From an uncultured Oscillospiraceae bacterium (GTDB lineage Bacteria; Bacillota; Clostridia; Oscillospirales; Oscillospiraceae): DNA of 56,638 bases. Both the position numbers and the translations under genes were made by a program. The notes below the pieces were generated by a model. It had not been told where the DNA came from. It saw nothing but the letters and a program-made list of their open reading frames with translations, and made no database searches. The stretch covers positions 1 to 56,638 of the forward strand of contig CAKTMW010000006.1 of the NCBI GenBank assembly GCA_934574095.1. Reading direction: 5' to 3'. Of the stretch, positions 50,123-56,638 are shown piece by piece. Each line of letters begins with the position of its first letter. Within the stretch, counting starts at the first letter, position 1.

Positions 50123-50848
50123 TTACTTCTCCGTCTGTTCCAGATTCCACCCGTACAGGGGATACCGCTGCAAACTGCCGAACAGCTGCTGCTTCAAATC
50201 GGGATACCGCTCCTCCAGCGAGGCGATCAGCTCCTTCACCTCCTGACGGCGGCTGTGGCCGTCCATGGGGCAGGGGTTGTGGACGATGGGCAGACCCTCC
50301 CGCAGCGCCACACGGCGGATATCGTCCTCGTGGCAGTACAGCAGCGGCCGAATTTGGGTCACGCCGGTGCGGTCCAGGAACGTCACCGGCTGGAAGCAGC
50401 CGATGCGGCCCTCGAACAGCAAATTCATCAGCAGCGTCTCCACCGCGTCATCGTAGTGGTGGCCCAGGGCGATCTTCCGGATGCCCCGCTCCGTCAGGGC
50501 GGTGTTCAGGCTGCCCCGCCGCAGCTTGGCGCACAGGGAGCAGGGGTTCTTCTCCTTCCGCTCCTCGAAGATGATCTGATACACCGGCACCTGAATCCGG
50601 GTGTAGGGCACCTCCAGCTTTTCGCACAGCGCCGCCACGCCGGAGAAGTCCATCCCCGGCATGCCCATCTCCATGGTGATGGCCTCCACCGTAAATGGGA
50701 TGGGGTAGAATTTTTGCAGCCGGGCCAGCGATACCAGCGTCAGCAGGCTGTCCTTTCCGCCGCTGACGCCCACGGCGATCCGGTCGCCCGGCTCGATCAT
50801 GTGATAGTCCTCCACACACCGGCGGACAAGTCCCAGAATATGCTGCAT
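50123..50848 (-). CDS. TtcA/TilS-type PP-loop ATPase (probable tRNA thiolation)
   Basis: A 241-residue ATP pyrophosphatase. The PP-loop is SGGKDS (29-34). The CXXC C103-C106 in NPCSLCAKLRRG and a third Cys in HNPCPMDG match the TtcA group, whose cysteines hold an Fe-S cluster for 2-thiocytidine at tRNA position 32. ATG at 50848 follows GGAGGTGCTTTCT, and the ATG 96 bases upstream has no site. Whether the exact target is C32 or another nucleotide is unproven. Confidence 0.85.
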   Translation of the reverse strand: MQHILGLVRRCVEDYHMIEPGDRIAVGVSGGKDSLLTLVSLARLQKFYPIPFTVEAITMEMGMPGMDFSGVAALCEKLEVPYTRIQVPVYQIIFEERKEKNPCSLCAKLRRGSLNTALTERGIRKIALGHHYDDAVETLLMNLLFEGRIGCFQPVTFLDRTGVTQIRPLLYCHEDDIRRVALREGLPIVHNPCPMDGHSRRQEVKELIASLEERYPDLKQQLFGSLQRYPLYGWNLEQTEK

Positions 50849-50951
50849 AGAAAGCACCTCCGAAAAGTGAAATTGCAAAATCAGAAAACGGGAGATATCG
50901 TGAGAAAACGAGAGAAAACGCAAGATGTTTTTATTGTAAATCAAAATGGTG

Positions 50952-50980
50952 TTGACATCCCCGCGTCGTTATGCTATAAA
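50952..50980 (+). promoter_or_regulatory. rplM-rpsI promoter
   Basis: TTGACA (50952-50957), 17 bp, TATAAA (50975-50980). The L13 leader begins four bases later. Confidence 0.85.
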
Positions 50981-50983
50981 TAT

Positions 50984-51025
50984 CCTTGCGCGTTTGGCGC
51001 GTTTCCTTACGATTTTAGCAAGGGA
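50984..51025 (+). ncRNA. L13 ribosomal protein leader
   Basis: CCTTGC (50984-50989) pairs with GCAAGG (51018-51023). Inside lie a GCGC/GCGC hairpin and the conserved TTACGATTTTA stretch. Position, size and sequence match the Firmicutes L13 leader, bound by L13 for feedback control of rplM-rpsI. Confidence 0.85.
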
Positions 51026-51076
51026 ACACGAAAAAGTAAAGCAAAATACATTATAATAAATTTGGAGGAAAACACC

Positions 51077-51502
51077 ATGTCCACTTTTATGGCAAACAAG
51101 GCCAACATCGAGCGCAAGTGGTACGTCGTTGACGCCGCCGGCAAGCCTCTGGGCAAGACCGCCGTCGTCGTGGCCGACCTGCTGCGCGGCAAGGGCAAAG
51201 TCACCTATACCCCCCACGCTGACTGCGGCGATAACGTCATCGTCATCAACGCCGGCAAGGCGGTTCTGACCGGCAACAAGCTGGAGCAGAAGTATTATCG
51301 CACCCACTCCGGTTGGATCGGCGGTCTGAAGGAGACCAAGTACCGCATCCTGATGCAGGACAAGCCTGAGCTGGCCATGCGCGTGGCCGTCCGCGGCATG
51401 ATGCCCCGCAACACCGTTACCAAGGACTCCCTGAAGCGCCTGCACGTCTATGCCGGCGACACCCACGAGCATCAGGCACAGAAGCCCGAGCTGGTCAAGT
51501 AA
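51077..51502 (+). CDS. rplM: 50S ribosomal protein L13
   Basis: A 141-residue protein with WYVVDAAGKPLGKTA near the N-terminus, the VINAGKAVLTG block and the C-terminal LKRLHVYAGDTHEHQAQKP. It binds 23S rRNA early in 50S assembly. ATG at 51077 follows GGAGGAAAACACC. It is regulated through the leader upstream and co-transcribed with rpsI 19 bp downstream. Confidence 0.98.
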   Translation: MSTFMANKANIERKWYVVDAAGKPLGKTAVVVADLLRGKGKVTYTPHADCGDNVIVINAGKAVLTGNKLEQKYYRTHSGWIGGLKETKYRILMQDKPELAMRVAVRGMMPRNTVTKDSLKRLHVYAGDTHEHQAQKPELVK

Positions 51503-51521
51503 TTGAAGGAGGAAACGAAGA

Positions 51522-51926
51522 ATGTATCAGTCCAAGAATCCCTACAAGTACGGCACCGGCCGCCGCAAGTCCTCCGTTGCCCGCGTGCATCTGTTTGAGA
51601 ACGGTTCCGGCAATATCACCATCAACGGCCGCGATATCGACGAGTACTTCGGTCTGGAGACCCTGAAGATGGTCGTCCGTCAGCCCCTGTCCGCCACCGA
51701 TACCCTGGGCAAGGTGGATATCGTTGCTACCGTGGAAGGCGGCGGCGTTTCCGGTCAGGCCGGCGCCCTGCGTCACGGCATCAGCCGCGCCCTGCTGCTG
51801 GTGAATCCTGAGTACCGCGCCATCCTGAAGAAGGCCGGCTTCCTGACCCGCGATCCTCGTATGAAGGAGCGCAAAAAATACGGTCTGAAGGCCGCCCGTC
51901 GCGCACCTCAGTTCTCCAAGCGCTAA
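51522..51926 (+). CDS. rpsI: 30S ribosomal protein S9
   Basis: A 134-residue protein with [12 protein letters not shown], the [19 protein letters not shown] block and the C-terminal [17 protein letters not shown] tail, whose last Arg contacts P-site tRNA. ATG at 51522 follows GAAGGAGGAAACGAAGA. Confidence 0.98.
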   Translation: MYQSKNPYKYGTGRRKSSVARVHLFENGSGNITINGRDIDEYFGLETLKMVVRQPLSATDTLGKVDIVATVEGGGVSGQAGALRHGISRALLLVNPEYRAILKKAGFLTRDPRMKERKKYGLKAARRAPQFSKR

Positions 51927-52084
51927 TTTTCCCTACTTCTCAGTACGTCTCACGACGTCGATTTGCAGGAAAATTCAGTACTTTTGGAGCTGTGCGTGGT
52001 CCTCGAAAGTGGTCCGTTTGGCTTCGTAAGAAGCAAGCAAGGAGCACACAAGGAACAAGAATCGCAAGCGAAAAAAGCCTTATG

Positions 52085-52127
52085 AAGCAGGAGATCATTC
52101 CGCAAGGAGTGCATCTCCTGCTTTTTT
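52085..52127 (+). terminator. intrinsic terminator after rplM-rpsI
   Basis: An 11-bp stem AAGCAGGAGAT/ATCTCCTGCTT (52085-52095 with 52113-52123) is followed by TTTTTT. The 160 bp between rpsI and it hold no recognisable gene. Confidence 0.8.
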
Positions 52128-52154
52128 GTGCTGCACGGCTTTTCCTTCTTCCGT

Positions 52155-52416
52155 TTAGATCTTGTTGATTGCCTCCACCAGTGTTTCAATATCCAGGTGG
52201 GTGTAGACACGTGATGTCAAAGGGATTGTTGTTATACTCTGCCAACATTTGCAGCCCCTCTGCTCTGGTTGCTGCATAGCCGATGGTGATTTGTTCTTGA
52301 ACGGACTTGCCTGTTTCAGGGTTAACATGCCACCCTACGGTTTTACTCACTGCATAGGGTCTTCTTCGCTTTCCGGACATTTTCTTTACGCTTCCATATC
52401 CGTTGGGTAATCTCAA
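52155..52416 (-). pseudogene. tyrosine integrase remnant (internal deletion)
   Basis: The first about 66 codons (MRLPNGYGSVKKMSGKRR to QMLAEYNNNPFD) match the arm-binding domain of ICE-type tyrosine integrases. They run directly into another frame that encodes TSRVYTHLDIETLVEAINKI and a stop, which looks like the extreme C-terminus of the same protein. The catalytic core is missing. The gene is dead and marks a former insertion beside rpsI. Confidence 0.7.
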
Positions 52417-52474
52417 ACTTCCTTTCTCCCAGCGTTTTCAAATTAAACTTGACAGGGGTATGTAACACCCACCG

Positions 52475-52630
52475 TTAGCCGGACACAGGCGGCACAGAGC
52501 CAGTGAGCTGGCAGAAAAGGAGACCATGCCGGTAATTGTCCGTGATCTGGATGATGATGCCGCCACGATCATTATGGTTGACAGCAATCTGCAACGAGAA
52601 AGGCTCTTTCCCAGTGAAAGAGCCTTGCCC
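52475..52630 (+). pseudogene. ParB-like fragment
   Basis: Frame text GHRRHRASELAEKET followed by MPVIVRDLDDDAATIIMVDS and NLQRERLFPSERA matches the middle of the ParB N-terminal domain of integrative elements. Both ends are missing and the frame breaks afterwards. It is adjacent to the integrase remnant, so both likely come from one element. Confidence 0.7.
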
Positions 52631-52722
52631 ATCGCGGCAAGCGGAGAGCCGCTGGCTCAGCAAGTCATGTGTCATTTATACCATCGATTAAGGTCAGACG
52701 ATCGTTTTTCGGGCAAGACAGG

Positions 52723-52751
52723 TTGCTGGAAAACCAGACTTATGCTATACT
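52723..52751 (+). promoter_or_regulatory. promoter of the lipoprotein pair
   Basis: TTGCTG (52723-52728), 17 bp, TATACT (52746-52751), about 110 bp before the first lipoprotein start. Confidence 0.65.
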
Positions 52752-52861
52752 TGAAATGCATAGCATAGACTGGTTCATAAAATTACGGCGCGGGGCACGG
52801 GCTTCACCGCTTACCGCACCAGATGCGTTGCCAACTATTCCCGTAAAAGAGGATGAGACTT

Positions 52862-53902
52862 ATGGAGAGAATTACTTGTATCATTTTGGCCCTGGTACTG
52901 ATTCTGCTTTGCGGCTGCGGCAGCAAAGACAGCGGTGACAACGCGCAGGATTACGGAAACACACAGCAGGAAGAATTTGTTGTCACGCCTATGGCATCCG
53001 GGCTGGAGCTGGTGCCATATAGCTGTGCGGATTTCTCCATGAGCATCCCCCAGGGCTGGTCGGTGGAAGCCGCTACGTCCAATGCGGGGATGTACCACGC
53101 TTTGCGGGCTTATGACCCCGCGTGCAGCGTAAATCAGATTCTGTATATCCTGAAGGCAGAGCCGCTATTTGTGGACGACTTCCTGAAGCAGAATTATACG
53201 TACTGGAATGCTGCCTACGCAGCGTTCCCTGTGATGGCCGAAGAATCCGTGAAGGGCTACTTTGAGGTGCTGCCGCAGTATATGGCGGCGGTGGCGGAAG
53301 AACCGTTTTACCGCGATCTCCACCTCCCGCAGTACGAGAATTTCACGGTGACGGAGACCTTTGACGCCACCGGCTCTTTGGGTGGAACAGCCGGCGTGTT
53401 GCGTGCGGAGTTCGCGCAGGACGGCATCGAGGCGGAGGGCATGTGCTCCGTGGAGCTTGTCCCCTTTCCCATCCCCGGCCTTGGCGGGTATTACATGGCG
53501 TACAGTACCACCATCGTCTCCGCTGAGAAGGGAATGTTCCAGAACTGGGAGGACATCCTGACCCGGAGCTTGGGCAGCCTGGACTATTCCGGCAGCTACA
53601 CCTCCTCCGCCATGGCGCAGAGCGACGCGGCCATGCAGCAGTCCCAGCAGCTGAGCCAGTCCGCCAACGAGATGCAGGATGCCATCATGTCCTCATGGGA
53701 AAACCGAAACACCAGTCAGGACATCATCAGCCAGAAGCAGAGCGACGCCACCATGGGCTTTGAGCGTGTGATGGACACGGAGACCGGCGAAATTTATCAG
53801 ACGGACAACGGCTTCACCGACTGGTATGACGGAGAGCGGTATACGGCTATCACGGACGACCAGTACACGGAGGCCGTTGTGGGGCGGTTCTCGTGGAAGT
53901 GA
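52862..53902 (+). CDS. secreted lipoprotein, hypothetical
   Basis: A 346-residue protein with a lipoprotein signal (ITCIILALVLILLCGCG). The extracytoplasmic domain contains a PsbP/DUF1795-like text (FSMSIPQGWSVE) and a Gln/Ser-rich C-terminal part (QSDAAMQQSQQLSQSANEMQ). ATG at 52862 is nine bases from AAAGAGG; the ATG at 52853 overlaps that site. It precedes a second lipoprotein 13 bp downstream. Function unknown. Confidence 0.78.
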   Translation: MERITCIILALVLILLCGCGSKDSGDNAQDYGNTQQEEFVVTPMASGLELVPYSCADFSMSIPQGWSVEAATSNAGMYHALRAYDPACSVNQILYILKAEPLFVDDFLKQNYTYWNAAYAAFPVMAEESVKGYFEVLPQYMAAVAEEPFYRDLHLPQYENFTVTETFDATGSLGGTAGVLRAEFAQDGIEAEGMCSVELVPFPIPGLGGYYMAYSTTIVSAEKGMFQNWEDILTRSLGSLDYSGSYTSSAMAQSDAAMQQSQQLSQSANEMQDAIMSSWENRNTSQDIISQKQSDATMGFERVMDTETGEIYQTDNGFTDWYDGERYTAITDDQYTEAVVGRFSWK

Positions 53903-53915
53903 GGAGGATATTCAC

Positions 53916-54677
53916 ATGAAAAAGATTTTTGCGCTGTTGGTGGCTGCAACGATGCTTTTCGCACTGGCCGCTTGCGGCACGACACCCAATGGGACAGACA
54001 ACAATAATACACAGGACGACCATCAGGCAGAGACACCCGACACGTCTTATGAAGCGCCTCAAATCACGGAATTGTATAACGAGGACTTCGACTACACCGA
54101 TGGCGTAGGCAACAGCGGCCACTATACCTACCGTGTGCCCCAAATCGAAGCCGATACACAGGGCGCAGAGGCCATCAACAAGGCTATCTCCGATGAATAC
54201 AGCCCTATCGTGGACAGCGTACTGAAAACCGTTGCGGATAAGATCAGCCTGTCCTGCTTCTATGTGACGTGGGAGTCGTATCAGTATGAAAATATCCTGT
54301 CGCTGGTCGTCTCCTGCGGCTGGGATTCCGATGTGAGCGAGCACAATGTGTATCTGTATGACATCGCCAGTGGCCAGCAGCTCGCCACATCGGATTTGCT
54401 GAAGGTAATGAATGTGGATGAAGCGGCCTTCTTGGAGGCGGTACGCCGCGCTGCCGCTGCAACGTTCGACACACAGTGGGGAGCGATCGCGGGCGGTGAT
54501 ATGGATGAGTTTCTGACGGAGCGCCGCGACTGGACGCTGTCCGACGAGAATATCAACATGGACGTCCGCACATATGCAGACGGCGCGGGAAAGCTCCATG
54601 TGGTGCTGCCTATCGGCTCTATCGCCGGAGCAGACTCGTATGAGCAGGTACTGACTTTGGAGGGCATCGGTGGATAA
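53916..54677 (+). CDS. secreted lipoprotein, hypothetical
   Basis: A 253-residue protein with a signal (KKIFALLVAATMLFALAAC) and a lipobox LAAC. A Thr/Asn/Asp-rich linker (residues 22-45) leads to a domain with GHYTYRVPQIEADTQGAEAI and YLYDIASGQQLATSDLL, which resembles DUF3298/DUF4163-type proteins. ATG at 53916 follows GAGGAGGATATTCAC. It probably forms an operon with the preceding lipoprotein and ends at a strong terminator. Confidence 0.75.
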   Translation: MKKIFALLVAATMLFALAACGTTPNGTDNNNTQDDHQAETPDTSYEAPQITELYNEDFDYTDGVGNSGHYTYRVPQIEADTQGAEAINKAISDEYSPIVDSVLKTVADKISLSCFYVTWESYQYENILSLVVSCGWDSDVSEHNVYLYDIASGQQLATSDLLKVMNVDEAAFLEAVRRAAAATFDTQWGAIAGGDMDEFLTERRDWTLSDENINMDVRTYADGAGKLHVVLPIGSIAGADSYEQVLTLEGIGG

Positions 54678-54703
54678 GCACAGTCCTCCCGACACCTGAA
54701 ACA

Positions 54704-54748
54704 AAAAAGCGCTCCTGCGAGGATCAACCTCGCAGGAGCGCTTTTTTC
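54704..54748. terminator. bidirectional intrinsic terminator
   Basis: A perfect 20-bp stem (54704-54723 with 54729-54748) including A6/T6 ends and an ATCAA loop. It is the strongest terminator in the window and serves the lipoprotein pair. Confidence 0.92.
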
Positions 54749-54776
54749 TATGCAGCAACGTAATAAACAGCAGGAT

Positions 54777-55481
54777 TTACTGTTGAACGCAATCCTCCAT
54801 TGCGATTTGAGCCGCCCTTTTTGCGTGAATGACGGTCGTATCAAATAGGGGGACAGAAACGTCAGACTGCCGAATCAGCAGGCCCAGCTCGGTGCAGCCC
54901 AAGATAACTCCCTCTGCTCCAGCTTCTTTCAGCTTTTCAATAATCCTTTGAAATCTCTTTCGGGACGCCTCGTTGATTTTACCGACGCACAGTTCCTCAA
55001 AAATGATAGTATTTATCACGTCCACATCGGCGGCATCCGGAATCAGCACCGCAATTCCCCTGCCAGTCAAACGGTTCTTATAAAAGTCCTGCGTCATCGT
55101 GTACTTCGTTCCCAGAAGCCCCACACGCCTGATGCCGCATTTTCCAAGTTCATCGGCAGTTGCGTCCGCGATGTGTATAATCGGTATTTGTATCATGGAT
55201 GCAATCTGCGGGGCGACCTTGTGTATCGTATTCGTGCAAATCAGGATGAAATCCGCTCCGGCAGCCCCAAGGCTCTTGGCGGCTTTTCCCAATATCTCAC
55301 CGCACTTCTCCCATTGGCCGCTGGATTGATATTGCTCGATTTCAGAAAACTCCACACTATACAGAACGATTTTGGCCGAATGAAGTCCGCCCAGCTTTTT
55401 CTGCACTTCCTCGTTGATGATTTGGTAGTAATGAGCGGTGCTCTCCCAGCTCATTCCGCCAAGCAGTCCGATTGTTTTCAT
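54777..55481 (-). CDS. aspartate/glutamate racemase family protein
   Basis: A 234-residue cofactor-independent racemase. The paired catalytic cysteines are C82 (ICTNTIHK) and C196 (GCTELGL). LLGGMSWEST at residues 6-15 is the start motif of the aspartate racemase branch. It would interconvert L- and D-amino acids, with Asp or broad substrates most likely. ATG at 55481 follows GAAAGGTGGTACGAC. A promoter lies 120 bp upstream. Both cysteines are intact. Confidence 0.92.
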   Translation of the reverse strand: MKTIGLLGGMSWESTAHYYQIINEEVQKKLGGLHSAKIVLYSVEFSEIEQYQSSGQWEKCGEILGKAAKSLGAAGADFILICTNTIHKVAPQIASMIQIPIIHIADATADELGKCGIRRVGLLGTKYTMTQDFYKNRLTGRGIAVLIPDAADVDVINTIIFEELCVGKINEASRKRFQRIIEKLKEAGAEGVILGCTELGLLIRQSDVSVPLFDTTVIHAKRAAQIAMEDCVQQ

Positions 55482-55607
55482 GTCGTACCACCTTTCGCAA
55501 ATAACCTCTCAGATACAAAACGCGGCATAGAGAGGGACAATCTTCTCGTTGTCCTCAAAGGCGAAGTTCTTAGTGGAGAGCTTGATGGCGTGCTAAAACC
55601 AATAAAG

Positions 55608-55636
55608 AAGATAGCAAACCCGGCCGAGCCTGTCAA
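55608..55636 (-). promoter_or_regulatory. promoter of the racemase gene
   Basis: On the - strand TTGACA (55631-55636), 17 bp, TATCTT (55608-55613). The 310-bp gap to the next gene otherwise shows no gene. Confidence 0.65.
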
Positions 55637-55793
55637 CGGTCAAGATAAACGGCGCAAATGCGCCGCCGTTCACAGCCGGTGCGGCGGTCATCTCAAACCA
55701 AAAGTTTAACAAAATCTGCATAGCCAAAACGCGAAAACCGTGCTATACTGTACGCGAAATTGGGAACGCAGTCGATTTTAGGAGGTGAGTCCC

Positions 55794-56638
55794 GTGACAG
55801 AAACCGTTTTACATCTGAAACGCCATCTGACGTCCTTCCAGATCATGATCCTCGGCTTTGCGGGCGTCATCCTGCTGGGCGCGCTGGTGCTGATGCTGCC
55901 CATCGCCGCCACAAGCCGTACATGGACGCCGTTCCACGAGGCGCTGTTTACCTCCACCTCCGCGGTCTGCGTGACGGGGCTGGTGGTGCAGGACACCGGC
56001 AGCTACTGGTCCGGCTTCGGTCAGGCGGTGATTTTGCTGCTGATCCAGATCGGCGGGCTGGGCGTGATCACCGCTGCCGTAACGTTTCTGATGCTCTCCG
56101 GCAGAAACATCTCGCTGAAGGAACGCAGCGCCATGCAGGACGCCATTTCCGCTCCGGCGGTGGGCGGAATCGTGCGGCTGACGCGGTTTATTCTCAAGGG
56201 AACGTTCCTTGTGGAACTGGTCGGCGCTCTCGCGCTGCTGCCGGCGTTCTGCCGGGACTATGGTCTGCGGGGCGTGTGGATGGCAATATTTCACTCTGTC
56301 TCCGCCTTCTGCAATGCGGGCTTTGACATTTTGGGACGGGCGGATGCGCTTTACCCCTCTCTGACGGCGTACATTGCCGACCCGCTGGTCAACATCGTCA
56401 TCATGCTGCTGATCGTCGTGGGCGGCATCGGCTTTCTGACGTGGGATGACGTCTGCACTCATCGGCTGCACCTGCGGCGATACCGGATGCAAAGCAAGGT
56501 CATTCTGAGCGCAACGGCGCTTCTGATCGCGCTTCCGGCGATTCTGTTCTTCCTGACGGACTTTGCCGCCCTGCCCACAGGCGAGAGGGTGCTGGCGTCT
56601 CTCTTTCAGGCGGTCACGCCGCGAACAGCCGGCTACAA
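55794..56638 (+). CDS. TrkH/KtrB family potassium uptake channel subunit (3' end outside window)
   Basis: The frame opens with GTG at 55794, nine bases after GGAGGTGAG, and stays open to the window edge (281 codons). Membrane helices alternate with pore loops carrying selectivity-filter text: TSTSAVCVTGLVV in the first, FHSVSAFCNAGFDIL in the second and FQAVTPRTAGY in the third. KtrB/TrkH channels take up K+ with an RCK partner (KtrA/TrkA), presumably encoded beyond the window. The gene lacks an ATG start and a visible stop. Confidence 0.9.
   Translation, partial: MTETVLHLKRHLTSFQIMILGFAGVILLGALVLMLPIAATSRTWTPFHEALFTSTSAVCVTGLVVQDTGSYWSGFGQAVILLLIQIGGLGVITAAVTFLMLSGRNISLKERSAMQDAISAPAVGGIVRLTRFILKGTFLVELVGALALLPAFCRDYGLRGVWMAIFHSVSAFCNAGFDILGRADALYPSLTAYIADPLVNIVIMLLIVVGGIGFLTWDDVCTHRLHLRRYRMQSKVILSATALLIALPAILFFLTDFAALPTGERVLASLFQAVTPRTAGY

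Noticed and set aside
51950..52210. 86-codon open frame on the - strand after rpsI
   Set aside because: It crosses the rpsI terminator, has no ribosome site and its end overlaps the integrase remnant in another frame.
55500..55600. Protein-like text on the - strand (STKNFAFEDNEK region) upstream of the racemase
   Set aside because: It looks like the end of a protein, but there is no start or ribosome site and the racemase promoter lies within its upstream part. Too short to call.

Overview
The window is a GC-rich stretch of bacterial chromosome, most likely from a gut Oscillospiraceae-type Firmicute (Oscillibacter, Dysosmobacter or Lawsonibacter relatives). This is inferred from strong AGGAGG-type ribosome binding sites, SigA-like promoters with 17-bp spacers, sporulation genes (spoIID, a BofA-family gene), an M-box riboswitch in front of mgtE, an L13 leader in front of rplM-rpsI, and families typical of Clostridia (DUF1540, DUF2508, TelA/XpaC, paired half-size TauE/SafE genes). 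No phage, CRISPR array, rRNA or tRNA gene was seen. The only mobile-element trace is a small scar of integrase and ParB fragments near 52.2-52.6 kb.

Layout. 0-7 kb: 3' end of exodeoxyribonuclease III, an ABC exporter pair, a TPM-domain protein, the xpaC-telA pair and a small membrane protein. 7-14.2 kb: a DUF6323/DUF6179-like pair, a DUF2461 protein, a radical SAM enzyme divergent from an aminotransferase, an EamA transporter with a small membrane protein, and a divergent LysR regulator. 14.8-21.9 kb: a three-gene operon with a consensus promoter. It encodes a 1583-residue protein (HD, helical repeats, NadD-like nucleotidyltransferase, GNAT-like region, phosphoribosyltransferase), a lactate-dehydrogenase-like protein and a cysteine-rich flavoprotein. 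This is the best candidate here for an undescribed pathway. 22-28 kb: pyrG, a short stand-alone RNA, a class I aminotransferase, mreB and comF. 28-39.5 kb: DNA repair genes (recD2, uvrA, uvrB, radC) with ybaK, traX and an EamA transporter. 39.6-42.7 kb: the M-box riboswitch with mgtE, a DUF1540 protein and split TauE/SafE genes. 42.7-47.2 kb: an envelope-stress-like cluster (response regulator, histidine kinase, HtrA protease) and spoIID. 47.7-51.9 kb: a lipoprotein, tadA, DUF2508-bofA, a TtcA-like enzyme and rplM-rpsI. 52-56.6 kb: the element scar, two lipoproteins, an Asp/Glu racemase and the start of a TrkH/KtrB potassium channel.

The intergenic space is unusual. Almost every gap over 250 bp holds dispersed repeats from at least five families, many beginning within about 10 bp of a stop codon. 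Two families are multi-hairpin elements whose stems differ between copies by paired, compensatory changes. That suggests selection on a folded RNA or DNA structure placed at gene 3' ends.
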